Shown here piece after piece: positions 47,201-53,497 of a DNA stretch of 64,000 nt; the first letter of the stretch is position 1; each line of letters starts with the position of its first letter. The notes below the pieces were generated by a model. It did not search any database and was not told where the DNA came from. It saw only the letters and a list, made by a program, of their open reading frames with translations. Position numbers and translations under genes: made by a program. The stretch comes from Flavobacterium sp. 1 (GTDB lineage Bacteria > Bacteroidota > Bacteroidia > Flavobacteriales > Flavobacteriaceae): NCBI RefSeq assembly GCF_002797935.1, contig NZ_PGER01000001.1:62001-126000 (forward strand). The letters are read 5' to 3'.

Positions 47201-47247
47201 GTTATCATATACAGAAAACATCCTAAGAAAAGTAATTTTTTAAACAT
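38263..47247 (-). CDS. Giant T9SS-secreted SprB-repeat adhesin
   Basis: 2994 residues from the ATG at 47247, giving MFKKLLFLGCFLYMITSSNAQ, a signal peptide. The longer frame to 47343 overlaps the preceding gene and is rejected. The domains in order are as follows. A lamin-tail-like region (about 20-265, GDIAIIGVNYDTSPNYEITIVTLA). A cadherin-like domain (about 270-370, NTAPTDIALSASAINENVSANS). An unassigned beta domain (about 372-549). A second cadherin-like domain (about 556-656). 21 SprB repeats (about 657-2270). A putative Ig-like domain (about 2270-2364). Five MBG domains (about 2366-2752, QTKVYGTTDPVF). A final Ig-like region, then a T9SS type A sorting domain over the last about 75 residues (IVPNPVRSNASFQL to NLLVKN). 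SprB repeats occur in gliding adhesins of Flavobacterium, so a role in surface adhesion or gliding is likely but not shown. Confidence 0.9.
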   Translation of the reverse strand: MFKKLLFLGCFLYMITSSNAQTLSTGDIAIIGVNYDTSPNYEITIVTLAPILANTQIRISDYWYNESTPNTLTNVQASTSTALDTEGGILWQPTSDISAGTIFKIGITKGGNTVTGLPGTVTVTGWTNAATTTSPGNAGGDNWFIYQGSSITSVSNFIFLWGNAFTSTINGVAITPGTFVTTGSGNLSSNSATYLPPSLTLGTNAIALTTVTYHGDNNVYTGITTGTKATILAEICNLSKWNHNEATTYDIAPGGTSFPGSNPIFTLSTPNTAPTDIALSASAINENVSANSAVGTLSSTDADASNTFTYTLVAGTGSTDNTAFSITGNSLTINASPDFETKSSYSVRIRTTDQGGLTFEKQFTITINDLAEGVLLNTSPTLTFTSNPAAITSDDIASDGEGGSQTISDIDIQVYNISNSNGTLLPALSWQNNSFLSSANNSYSGLTNENNAGSKGMAIKSADGSEFRLNQFIYYNWGETSSFTNTVKGYKDGSEVASTTFDGFDSGYNPKTITLTSAFQNVDEVRFYISAGGYMGDQSSTNHSINSFALTSPVVTSNTAPTDVALSATSINENVSANSAVGTLSSTDADASNTFTYTLVAGTGSTDNSAFAITGNSLTINASPDFETKSSYSVRIRTTDQGGLSFEKVFAVTVNNLCDIVLTSASQTNIACNGGSTGAATVNAATGGTGPYTYNWTPSNPTGDGTVSVTGLTPGVWTCTVTDANSCTATRNFTITQPTAISTATAAQTNVSCNGGTNGSASVTPSGGAGGYTYSWSPSGGTAATATGLAAGSYTVTVTDANGCTATRNYTITQPTAISTATGSQTNVSCNGGTNGSASVSPSGGTPGYTYSWSPSGGTAATATGLAAGSYTVTVTDANGCTATRNYTITQPTAISTATGSQTNVSCNGGTNGSASVSPSGGTPGYTYSWSPSGGTAATATGLAAGSYTVTVTDANGCTATRNYTITQPTAISTATGSQTNVSCNGGTNGSASVSPSGGTPGYTYSWSPSGGTAATATGLAAGSYTVTVTDANGCTATRNYTITQPTAISTATGSQTNVSCNGGTNGSASVSPSGGTPGYTYSWSPSGGTAATATGLAAGSYTVTVTDANGCTATRNYTITQPTAISTATGSQTNVSCNGGTNGSASVSPSGGTPGYTYSWSPSGGTAATATGLAAGSYTVTVTDANGCTATRNYTITQPTAISTATGSQTNVSCNGGTNGSASVSPSGGTPGYTYSWSPSGGTAATATGLAAGSYTVTVTDANGCTATRNYTITQPTAISTATGSQTNVSCNGGTNGSASVSPSGGTPGYTYSWSPSGGTAATATGLAAGSYTVTVTDANGCTATRNYTITQPTAISTATGSQTNVSCNGGTNGSASVSPSGGTPGYTYSWSPSGGTAATATGLAAGSYTVTVTDANGCTATRNYTITQPTAISTATGSQTNVSCNGGTNGSASVSPSGGTPGYTYSWSPSGGTAATATGLAAGSYTVTVTDANGCTATRNYTITQPTAISTATGSQTNVSCNGGTNGSASVSPSGGTPGYTYSWSPSGGTAATATGLAAGSYTVTVTDANGCTATRNYTITQPSAISTATGSQTNVSCNGGTNGSASVSPSGGTPGYTYSWSPSGGTAATATGLAAGSYTVTVTDANGCTATRNYTITQPSAISTATGSQTNVSCNGGTNGSASVSPSGGTPGYTYSWSPSGGTAATATGLAAGSYTVTVTDANGCTATRNYTITQPTAISTATGSQTNVSCNGGTNGSASVSPSGGTPGYTYSWSPSGGTAATATGLAAGSYTVTVTDANGCTATRNYTITQPTAISTATGSQTNVSCNGGTNGSASVSPSGGTPGYTYSWSPSGGTAATATGLAAGSYTVTVTDANGCTATRNYTITQPTAISTATGSQTNVSCNGGTNGSASVSPSGGTPGYTYSWSPSGGTAATATGLAAGSYTVTVTDANGCTATRNYTITQPTAISTATGSQTNVSCNGGTNGSASVSPSGGTPGYTYSWSPSGGTAATATGLAAGSYTVTVTDANGCTATRNYTITQPTAISTATGSQTNVPCNGGTNGSASVTPSGGAGAYTYSWSPSGGTAATATGLSAGAYTVTVTDANGCTATRNFTITQPTVISTATAAQTNVSCNGGTNGSASVTPSGGAGAYTYSWSPSGGTAATATGLSAGAYTVTVTDANGCTATRNFTITQPTVISTATAAQTNVSCNGGTNGSASVTPSGGAGAYTYSWSPSGGTAATATGLSAGAYTVTVTDANGCTATRNFTITQPTEINFTTTVLSGYDYNTGYSQTIVASGGTGSKTYAVTAGSLPSGFSLSTAGQITGISTQIADSNFTVTATDANSCTATYNYILKLNQIPITVTAIPSQTKVYGESDPVLTYTLSPSLLSGDSFTGSLTRVSGENIGNYAINQGSLSAGSKYLITYVGANFTITAKPITVTVTPSQTKVYGTTDPVFDYTVSPGLVGSDSFTGALTRVAGENIGTYAINQGSLSAGSNYTISYAGANFTITAKPITVTATPSQTKVYGTTDPVFAYTVSPSLIGSDAFTGTLTRVAGENIGNYAINQGSLTAGSNYTISYVSANFTITAKPITVTATASQTKVYGTTNPVFAYTVSPSLVGSDAFTGALTRVPGENIGNYAITLGNLSAGTNYNITYVSKDFTITAKPITVTANTSQTKVYGTTDPVFTYTVSPSLVGSDAFTGALTRAAGVNVGVYAITQGTLSAGGNYTITYNGSNFTITKADQVITWNQTLELGCNGETSIVLTAVANSGLAVNYASSNTNIATVSNNSLIFQNYGSATITASQPGNMNYNAAPAVVLPVVSSQPNLIRKQFENIIFFDNSSKSFKSYSWYKNGVLVPGQTSQYFKESGALNGTYYAVATKLDGTLITTCTLTFSPTIEEEYIRIVPNPVRSNASFQLMTNVSTSRLQNARVELYNLTGNLLTTITNPSQNTIDMSAPSVEGIYIVKMTLANGKYFTKNLLVKN
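40439..45058. repeat. Tandem array of 20 x 231 bp SprB-encoding repeats
   Basis: Twenty units fit the 4620 bp with no phase change. Each encodes 77 residues with two Cys (NVSCNGG and DANGC). Sixteen central units (41131-44827) encode almost the same peptide (TPGYTYSWSPSGGT), while the three units at the C-terminal end and one at the N-terminal end encode a GAG(G/A)Y variant. A divergent 21st unit lies at 45059-45270. Differences among the central units are mostly synonymous. The many antisense and shadow reading frames here are products of the repeat. Confidence 0.95.
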
Positions 47248-47273
47248 ATGATTTTTTTTTATTGATATATAAA

Positions 47274-47302
47274 AAAAGGACTGTTGTAAGAACAGTCCTT
47301 TT
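47274..47302 (-). terminator. Terminator between the tail-collar gene and the adhesin gene
   Basis: AAAAGGACTGTT (47274-47285) pairs with AACAGTCCTTTT (47291-47302), with a T-run on the minus-strand exit. It lies between the stop at 47315 and the adhesin start at 47247, so the adhesin is probably transcribed separately or by readthrough. Confidence 0.8.
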
Positions 47303-47314
47303 AATTTTGATAAT

Positions 47315-47965
47315 TTATGGTCTGGAAGGATAGATGCCTTCATAGCAAATTATATATTGCATAGCTACAAAAGGCGGTACAGTTGGAAGAGGTTGAGCTC
47401 CAGTTCCCCAAGGAGTCAAAGTCAATCCTGTCGGATCAAAATTTAAGGTGTTGTTTACTGTTGAACTGCCTCCTGCTAAAGGGATCGTTGGTGCAGCATT
47501 AGTATAAAGATTGGGTTGGCCACTTCCTCCAACATCTCCTGTTGTTCCCAGAGCATTGTTTGTTGCTGATGGTGATGGTGATGCTCCATCTGCGGCACTC
47601 GCTTGCAAAACAGTATTTACTGTTACAGCACCTGAAAGATTTGTTCCTGCTCCTTTTACAATTGAGTGAGTATGGGGAGGCATATTGTTTACGGTAACTG
47701 TTACTGATTGAGTACCGCCAATTTCACCTAATGAGTATGTTCCACCAGGATGTGAACCAGAAATATTTGAACATTGTGTTGGAAATGCTCCGCGTAAATC
47801 AGGAAGTTGAAATGTAGTCATACCATCTCCGCCATAGGTTGTTCCTAATATAGAAAATAAAGCTGTGTTTTGGCTTATTGATAAAATTTGTCCTTCACAA
47901 GTATAAAATCCTCGTGGCGCAAAATTTCCTGCAAAAAGTTTGATGGTTCCCATTATTTCGTCCAT
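47315..47965 (-). CDS. Phage tail-collar (microcystin-dependent) family protein
   Basis: A 216-residue protein. MGTIKLFAGNFAPRGFYTCEGQ, ILSISQNTALFSILGTTYGGDGMTTFQLPDLRG and a GTQSVTVTVNNMPPHTHSI block are the collar-domain signature of the MdpB-like family. A PPFVAMQYIICYEGIYPSRP end is also typical. The Gly/Ala/Ser-rich middle is a beta-rich linker. Such proteins are found as single genes in Bacteroidota and are suspected to be secreted or surface proteins; no signal peptide is visible. It is located upstream of the giant adhesin but separated from it by a terminator. Confidence 0.9.
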   Translation of the reverse strand: MDEIMGTIKLFAGNFAPRGFYTCEGQILSISQNTALFSILGTTYGGDGMTTFQLPDLRGAFPTQCSNISGSHPGGTYSLGEIGGTQSVTVTVNNMPPHTHSIVKGAGTNLSGAVTVNTVLQASAADGASPSPSATNNALGTTGDVGGSGQPNLYTNAAPTIPLAGGSSTVNNTLNFDPTGLTLTPWGTGAQPLPTVPPFVAMQYIICYEGIYPSRP

Positions 47966-48128
47966 AGTTATTTGTTTTTTAAGTAGTTAATTATTTATTA
48001 TGCTATTCAAAAATAAATTAAGGAATGAAATAATAGAAGAAAAAATGACACAAGAAGGAGAATTCATGTCATGAGATATAAATATAGGAGCAAATACAAT
48101 GTTTTAAAAAAAACTTTAAAAACAACGC

Positions 48129-48136
48129 TATCTTTG
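48129..48136 (+). promoter_or_regulatory. -7 element before the pseudouridine synthase gene
   Basis: TATCTTTG matches TAnnTTTG and lies 22 bp before the ATG at 48159. Confidence 0.5.
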
Positions 48137-48158
48137 CTTTTTTTAAAATAAAGTTAGC

Positions 48159-48734
48159 ATGTCCCATCACCATTTCATCATTCACAAACCTTACGGATAT
48201 TTAAGCCAATTTATTTACGAATTGAAACGCAGGAAAAAACTCTTGGGTGAATTATACGATTTTCCAGAAGGCACAATGGCGATTGGCCGTCTTGACGAAG
48301 ATTCGGAAGGATTGCTTTTATTGACTACAGATGGAAAAGTAAGCGAACAGATTCGGTCAAAAAAGGTCGATAAAGAGTATTATGTTCAAGTCGATGGAGT
48401 AATTACTCAGAACGCGATAGATTTATTGAAAGAAGGAGTAGAAATTGGTTTTGACGGAGGTAAATACAAAACTAAAAAATGCGATGCCCGGCTCATAACC
48501 GAGATTCCTGATTTTGGACCTCGAGGCAAGAAAATACGTGACGAGCGTCATGGACCAACTTCTTGGGCTTCGATTACGGTCAATGAGGGAAAGTTTCGCC
48601 AAGTGCGAAAAATGACCGCTGCTGTTGGATTTCCAACCTTGAGATTGGTACGTGTCCGAATTGGAAACGTGCATTTGAACAATTTGCTGGCTGGACAAGT
48701 TTTAGAGGTTTCAGATTTCCAATTAAACAATTAA
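48159..48734 (+). CDS. rluE: Ribosomal pseudouridine synthase, RluE-like
   Basis: A 191-residue RsuA/RluB/RluE-type enzyme that converts a uridine in rRNA to pseudouridine. The catalytic Asp is in GRLDEDSEGLLLLTTDG (about residue 46). HKPYGYLSQF near the start and HGPTSWASITVNEGKFRQVRKMTAAVGFPTLRLVRVRIG near the end match RluE closely. It has no S4 domain, as in RluE. E. coli RluE acts on U2457 of 23S rRNA; the same site is inferred here. It is followed by trmL at 26 bp, a likely RNA-modification pair. Confidence 0.88.
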   Translation: MSHHHFIIHKPYGYLSQFIYELKRRKKLLGELYDFPEGTMAIGRLDEDSEGLLLLTTDGKVSEQIRSKKVDKEYYVQVDGVITQNAIDLLKEGVEIGFDGGKYKTKKCDARLITEIPDFGPRGKKIRDERHGPTSWASITVNEGKFRQVRKMTAAVGFPTLRLVRVRIGNVHLNNLLAGQVLEVSDFQLNN

Positions 48735-48760
48735 ACAAATTACCGATTAAACAAATAAAT

Positions 48761-49216
48761 ATGCTAAACATCGTTCTCGTAGAACCCGAAATACCAAATA
48801 ATACCGGAAATATTGGCCGTTTGTGCGTAGGCACAGAAAGCCGTTTGCACTTAATTCATCCTTTTGGGTTTGTTATTAATGACAAAAACCTGAAACGTTC
48901 CGGTCTCGATTATTGGATACATTTGGATGTCACCGAATACCAAAATGTAACCGAATGGATGTTTCAAATTCCAGACAAATCAAGAGTTTTCCTGATGAGT
49001 TCCCATGCCTCAAAATCAATTTATGATGCAAAATTCCAAGACGGAGATTGGTTGGTTTTTGGTAAAGAAAGTGTGGGCTTAAGTACAGAAGTTTTAGCAT
49101 TATTCGAAAATCATCTTACGATTCCGATGTCACCATTAATAAGGAGTTTTAATATTGCAAATTCGGTTGCTTTTGTTGTTGGAGAAGCGAAGAGACAGAT
49201 TGGTTTAAGTGTTTAG
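48761..49216 (+). CDS. trmL: tRNA (cytidine/uridine(34)-2'-O)-methyltransferase
   Basis: A 151-residue SPOUT-fold enzyme that methylates the ribose at the wobble base of tRNA-Leu isoacceptors, using SAM. The motifs are EPEIPNNTGNIGRLCVGTES (N-terminal), HPFGF and LKRSGLDYW, then the knot region WLVFGKESVGLSTEVL and IPMSPLIRSFNIANSVAFVVGEAKRQ. The short length without extra domains is normal for TrmL. It probably shares a transcript with the pseudouridine synthase gene. Confidence 0.93.
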   Translation: MLNIVLVEPEIPNNTGNIGRLCVGTESRLHLIHPFGFVINDKNLKRSGLDYWIHLDVTEYQNVTEWMFQIPDKSRVFLMSSHASKSIYDAKFQDGDWLVFGKESVGLSTEVLALFENHLTIPMSPLIRSFNIANSVAFVVGEAKRQIGLSV

Positions 49217-49320
49217 AATCAGGTTTCTGAAATCTATTTCATAGGTAATTAGACAGTTTTTTTAAAGGAAATTCCATATATTTGAGATAGACATTATGTT
49301 ATGGTCTTAAATCTCATTTT

Positions 49321-50928
49321 ATGATAGATAACGTTTCCTTACGAAGTACTATTTTTCGGCATCTCGATGGTTTGGTAACAGCACCGGTTGCTTTTTGTTT
49401 GTATAAAAAAGAAGTGCTAGTCCATATTTTGGACAAAAAAGAAGTAACTCTTTCTCAACTATCTGAACAATTCAAAGCTAATGAAGGTTATCTCAATGTG
49501 GGTCTGCGAACTTTGGCTTCACAAGGATTTATCGATTATCACATTAATGCAAGTAAAGATGAAATTTCTATTAGCATAAATAAAAAAAGTGAAATTGCTT
49601 TTTCGCTGTTTCCATTATATAAAGATGCTGTGGAGCTGTTGGAATATTCGAATGATTTGCGCCCAAAATTATTCGAAGGGGAGATTTTCAATCGAATGAA
49701 ATTGATATTCGAAAAATGTCAAAGCAATTTTGGAGTTTCATTTTCTGAAGATAATCTGACCAATGAAATTCAGCATCAGATTCTGATGCATATTGAAGGT
49801 TTTCTTGTAGGTCAAATAACGGTTCATTTGGGAATGAGCGGGATGTTTCATAAATATTTTATGGAAATATCTTTTCGTCCTGAAGAGTTTCATAAATCAC
49901 CCGAAAATTTCAAAACTGTACTTAATTTTTTAACTCATTTAGGTTGGTTTACCCAAAAGAAAGGCAATTATCAGTTTACTGAGACAGGTTTGTTTTTTGC
50001 CAAAAGAGCTTCGGCTTATGGAGTTACGGTTTCGTATTTGCCAACTTTCAGAAAAATAGAAGAATTAATTTTTGGTAATCCTGCTGTTTTAAGAATCGTT
50101 GGAGATGGTGAAGATGAACTTCACGTAGATCGCGAAATGAATGTGTGGGGAAGCGGTGGTGCGCATGATGCTTATTTTAAAGTGGTTGACGAAATTATCA
50201 TCAAATTATTCAATCTGCCAATTGCTCAGCAACCCAAAGGAATCCTTGATATGGGCTGTGGAAATGGTGCTTTTTTGCAACACATTTTTGATGTGATTGA
50301 GCGTCAGACGTTAAGAGGAAAAATGCTTAATACCCATCCTTTATTTCTGGTGGGTGCCGATTATAATCAAGCGGCTCTCAAAGTAACGCGAGCCAATTTA
50401 ATCAAAGCTGATATTTGGGCGAAAGTGATTTGGGGAGACATTGGCCGGCCGGATTTGTTGGCTGAAGATTTACGGGAGAATTATAATATCGATTTAAAAG
50501 ATTTGCTGAATGTGAGAACTTTTCTGGATCACAACCGAATTTGGGAAATGCCAAAGCAAATTTCTAAAGATCGAATAAGTAATTCGACTGGGGCATTTGC
50601 TCATAGAGGCGTTCGGATAAACAATAATTTAGTTGAAGATAATTTATTGGAACATTTTCAAAAATGGTCTCCGTATGTACATAAGTTTGGATTGTTAATT
50701 ATCGAACTGCATACGATAGCGCCACATTTAACCGCACTTAATTTAGGTAAAACTGCTGCTACGGCTTATGATGCCACTCACGGTTTTTCGGATCAATATA
50801 TTGTAGAGATTGATGTCCTGCATAAAATTGCTGCCGAAGCAGGATTGTTTCCAGATCCAAATTATTTTAAAAAATTCCCAGATTTGGAAATAGCTACAGT
50901 CAGTATAAATTTATTGAAAGGAGTTTGA
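49321..50928 (+). CDS. Class I SAM-dependent methyltransferase with N-terminal winged helix
   Basis: A 535-residue protein. Residues about 20-85 form a winged-helix dimerisation-type domain (LVTAPVAFCLYKKEVLVHIL, LSQLSEQFKANEGYLNVGLRTLASQGFI), as in O-methyltransferases of secondary metabolism. A second helical part follows. The methyltransferase core starts near 320 with the SAM motif ILDMGCGNGAFLQHI, then LVGADYNQAALKVTRANL and VRTFLDHNR. It is large for the family and resembles methyltransferases attached to polyketide pathways; no pathway genes are nearby. The substrate is unknown. It is monocistronic, with a terminator after it. Confidence 0.75.
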   Translation: MIDNVSLRSTIFRHLDGLVTAPVAFCLYKKEVLVHILDKKEVTLSQLSEQFKANEGYLNVGLRTLASQGFIDYHINASKDEISISINKKSEIAFSLFPLYKDAVELLEYSNDLRPKLFEGEIFNRMKLIFEKCQSNFGVSFSEDNLTNEIQHQILMHIEGFLVGQITVHLGMSGMFHKYFMEISFRPEEFHKSPENFKTVLNFLTHLGWFTQKKGNYQFTETGLFFAKRASAYGVTVSYLPTFRKIEELIFGNPAVLRIVGDGEDELHVDREMNVWGSGGAHDAYFKVVDEIIIKLFNLPIAQQPKGILDMGCGNGAFLQHIFDVIERQTLRGKMLNTHPLFLVGADYNQAALKVTRANLIKADIWAKVIWGDIGRPDLLAEDLRENYNIDLKDLLNVRTFLDHNRIWEMPKQISKDRISNSTGAFAHRGVRINNNLVEDNLLEHFQKWSPYVHKFGLLIIELHTIAPHLTALNLGKTAATAYDATHGFSDQYIVEIDVLHKIAAEAGLFPDPNYFKKFPDLEIATVSINLLKGV

Positions 50929-50950
50929 ATTTAGAGGTCAGTGTTCAGCT

Positions 50951-50980
50951 CCCTCTCCCAAGGAGAGGGGTGAGGTTTTT
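50951..50980. terminator. Terminator-like hairpin between convergent genes
   Basis: CCCTCTCC (50951-50958) pairs with GGAGAGGG (50962-50969), with TGAGG and a T-run after it. The CCCTCTCC-NNN-GGAGAGGG pattern is a form seen in many bacterial intergenic repeats. Confidence 0.6.
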
Positions 50981-51760
50981 CTAAGTAATAACAAACTTTC
51001 CTTTTTCGCTGTCAAAAACGATATGCTCGTCTTTGAATAAAGTATTAAAACTTCCTTTATGAATTAAGTTGCAAGGTTCGTCCTGTACTACTGTTTCGGG
51101 AGTCATGATAATCATTTCATCACTTAATTGAATCGCCATATCAATATCGTGGGTCGAAAACAAAATACATTTTCCCGTTTCGTGTGTTAGTTTTTTTAAG
51201 AGTTTTAATAGTGAAACTTTGTGCAATAAATCCAAATGCGTTGTAGGTTCATCCAAAATAATTAATGGAGTGTCCTGTGCCAATGCTCTTGCAATCAAAA
51301 CTTTTTGCAATTGGCCATCGCTTATTTCGTAATGTTTTTTTTGAGATAAATGATCAATTTGCGTCAGATCAATTGCATCTTGAACAATCTGCATATCTGT
51401 ATCCGATAGAGTACCGATCCAATTGGTGTACGGTTGTCGTCCCAGCGCCACCAATTCAAAAACGGTTAAATTGCTTGGGGGCAATTTTTCGGTCAAAACT
51501 ACGCTTAAATTTTGAGCCAATGCCAAAGGCTCATAGTCACTTATTTTTTTATCGTTCAATAAAACCGTTCCCTGTAAAGGTTTCTGGATTCCGGTAATGG
51601 TACGTAATAAAGTCGATTTTCCTATACCATTCGCCCCAATCAAAGCAATCAGTTTTCCTGTCTGTAAGTTCAGATTGAGGTTTTCGGCAATGGTCACGGT
51701 TTCTTTTTTGGAAGTGTATCCAATGCTTAAATTTTGAGTGGTGAGGATATTATTTGACAT
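50981..51760 (-). CDS. btuD: ABC transporter ATP-binding protein, BtuD/FecE-like
   Basis: A 259-residue ATPase that would energise uptake through the permease encoded at 52452-53480. Walker A is GANGIGKST (about residue 42). The signature is ISDGQLQKVLIARAL, so the usual LSGGQ is replaced by ISDGQ. Walker B is LIILDEPTTHLD, and the switch His is in FSTHD. The family (FecE, BtuD, FhuC) serves siderophores, haem or cobalamin. Cobalamin is inferred from the cobalamin-pathway genes nearby. A GxxExxY gene and its repeats separate it from the permease gene, breaking what looks like a former btuF-btuC-btuD order. Confidence 0.85.
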   Translation of the reverse strand: MSNNILTTQNLSIGYTSKKETVTIAENLNLNLQTGKLIALIGANGIGKSTLLRTITGIQKPLQGTVLLNDKKISDYEPLALAQNLSVVLTEKLPPSNLTVFELVALGRQPYTNWIGTLSDTDMQIVQDAIDLTQIDHLSQKKHYEISDGQLQKVLIARALAQDTPLIILDEPTTHLDLLHKVSLLKLLKKLTHETGKCILFSTHDIDMAIQLSDEMIIMTPETVVQDEPCNLIHKGSFNTLFKDEHIVFDSEKGKFVIT

Positions 51761-51793
51761 ATTAATGGATTACTAATTTTATGCAAATGGAAT

Positions 51794-51929
51794 TAAACAC
51801 ATAGAAACATAGGTCAAAATAGAAAATAAAAGACGCTTTGCTCAAGATAGTTTTCATAGTGCTATGTGTAAAAATGTATTTTCTAAAACAATCTATTTAC
51901 ATTATCAATTCTATGTTTCTATGTGTTTA
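51794..51929. repeat. Inverted pair of 19-bp repeats (no ORF inside)
   Basis: TAAACACATAGAAACATAG at 51794-51812 and its exact reverse complement at 51911-51929 face each other across about 98 bp that contain no gene, but do contain CATAGTGCTATG. The same motif also flanks the adjacent GxxExxY gene. Confidence 0.8.
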
Positions 51930-51950
51930 TTTAAAGAATTTTGGTAAAAA

Positions 51951-52433
51951 ATTAAACACACACATAGATGTAGAAATTTACTGTTTGGGTAGAAGTTTAA
52001 AAAAATCATTTACGAATGTTTTTTGTCCTTCTTTGAAAATATTATAACAATTGAAATTTATGATAACTCCTTTGGGCGCTTTTAAAAGTTGCATATAGGT
52101 TAGAAGCTGTGCTTCAAATATAGAATTCATTTCTAATACAGATTTTAATTCAACTACAATACAATTTTCAATGAATAAATCACACCTAAAATTTGTTGTT
52201 AATTCTTTTGTTTTATAAATTATTGGGACATTCAGCTCTGTGTGAAAATTTATTTTCCTCTGCGATAGTTCTTCTATCATACATTGATGATACACACTCT
52301 CAAGTAATCCTTTACCAATAATTTTGTGAACCTCAATGGCTGAACCAATGATTTCATATGTTAGTTCATCTAAATATTTTTGAGTAATCATTTGGTTTTG
52401 TTTATACTGTAAATCTATGTTTCTATGTGTTTA
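51951..52433. mobile_element. Putative GxxExxY cassette bounded by inverted repeats
   Basis: CTATGTTTCTATGTGTTTA at 52415-52433 lies just upstream of the GxxExxY gene. A degenerate copy in the opposite orientation (TTAAACACACACATAG, about 51952-51967) lies just after its stop. The whole unit is inserted between the btuD-like and btuC-like genes. That the unit moves is inference from the repeats and its odd position. Confidence 0.4.
51978..52391 (-). CDS. GxxExxY protein (PD-(D/E)XK nuclease-like)
   Basis: A 137-residue protein. The GKGLLESVYHQCM segment is the family-naming GxxExxY motif (about residues 26-33). FRCDLFIENCIVVELKSV carries the D-x(n)-E-x-K pattern of the PD-(D/E)XK nuclease fold (Asp near 70, ExK near 81). 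LLTYMQLLKAPKGVIINFN is also conserved. The family is widespread in Bacteroidota and its function is unknown. No signal peptide is present. The flanking inverted repeats and its place within a transporter operon suggest a mobile or selfish cassette. Confidence 0.9.
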   Translation of the reverse strand: MITQKYLDELTYEIIGSAIEVHKIIGKGLLESVYHQCMIEELSQRKINFHTELNVPIIYKTKELTTNFRCDLFIENCIVVELKSVLEMNSIFEAQLLTYMQLLKAPKGVIINFNCYNIFKEGQKTFVNDFFKLLPKQ

Positions 52434-52451
52434 AAAAACGCATAAGTTTTA

Positions 52452-53480
52452 TCACTTAAAATTCCTCTTTCGAACCAACAGCCAAATAACTACTGGTGCT
52501 CCCAATATAGAAGTTATAGCATTGATTGGTAAAGTAATTTCCATTCCCGGCATTTGGGAAACCACATCGCAAATCAGCATAATTCCAGCTCCAAAAAGCA
52601 AAGTGCTCCAGAATAAAACCGTATGATTACTCGTCTGAAAAACTAATTTTGAGATATGCGGAACTGCTAATCCGATAAAGGCGATAGGACCAGCATAAGC
52701 GGTGATACTTCCAGCCAAAATACTTGTAGCCAATATGATAATAAATCGAGCTTTATTGAAATTTAGCCCCATACTTTTAGCATAATTTTCACCTAAGAGT
52801 AGTGCATTCAAAGGTTTGATGCTTAATAAGCTGAGCAATAAACCGAATAGTACGCAAATCGTTAAAATAAGTATGGATGTCCAAGACAAATTGCCGAGAT
52901 TTCCCATGGACCAAAAAGTGAATTTCTGTAATTGTTCTGCTGAGCTGAAATAAGTAAGAACACCCACAATCGCACTGGTAAAACTTCCAAACATTAATCC
53001 AACGATTAAAATAGCCATAGTATCTCGAAGTCGTTGCGAAACCAATAAAACCAATAACAAAACCGAGGTGCTTCCCAATGTTGAAGCCAAAACAATTCCA
53101 TATGGAGACAATAAAACACCGCTCAAAAAGGAAGGCAATACACTTGCACCTAATATAACAAACGCGACTCCCAAACTAGCCCCCGAACTGAGTCCTAAAA
53201 CATAAGGACCAGCGAGCGGATTTCGGAATAAAGTCTGCATCAACAATCCGCTTATGGACAATCCCATTCCGACCAAAACCGCAGTAATTGCTTTGGGCAA
53301 ACGGTAATTGATGATAATGTATTCCCAGGTTGATTTACTCGATTGGCCTCCTGTTAAGCTGGTGTAAACTTCCTTGAAAGGTATGGTAATCGAACCTAAA
53401 CTGATGTTTACAAAAAACAGAATAATAAGCCCTAAAAAAAGGAATGAGAATAAGATTGTATTTCGTTTTGGATTGTTCAA
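52452..53480 (-). CDS. btuC: FecCD/BtuC-type ABC transporter permease
   Basis: A 342-residue permease with about nine to ten membrane helices. Typical pieces are INYRLPKAITAVLVGMGLSISGLLMQTLFRNPLAGPYVLG (the R-PR motif and coupling segment), GLSSGASLGVAF, GPIAFIGLAVPHISK and EITLPINAITSILGAPVVIWLLVRKR. It would form the inner-membrane channel for a corrinoid or Fe-siderophore with the BtuD- and BtuF-like proteins. Cobalamin is favoured by the cob genes next door. The length is normal. Confidence 0.9.
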   Translation of the reverse strand: MNNPKRNTILFSFLFLGLIILFFVNISLGSITIPFKEVYTSLTGGQSSKSTWEYIIINYRLPKAITAVLVGMGLSISGLLMQTLFRNPLAGPYVLGLSSGASLGVAFVILGASVLPSFLSGVLLSPYGIVLASTLGSTSVLLLVLLVSQRLRDTMAILIVGLMFGSFTSAIVGVLTYFSSAEQLQKFTFWSMGNLGNLSWTSILILTICVLFGLLLSLLSIKPLNALLLGENYAKSMGLNFNKARFIIILATSILAGSITAYAGPIAFIGLAVPHISKLVFQTSNHTVLFWSTLLFGAGIMLICDVVSQMPGMEITLPINAITSILGAPVVIWLLVRKRNFK

Positions 53481-53497
53481 TTCACTTTTTTTAGGAA

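Noticed and set aside
47248..47343. Upstream extension of the giant adhesin frame
   Set aside because: It overlaps the tail-collar gene and the terminator; the ATG at 47247 opens a proper signal peptide.
51838..52047. 69-codon plus-strand frame
   Set aside because: It runs over the 19-bp repeats and into the end of the GxxExxY gene; composition is biased and no motif is present.
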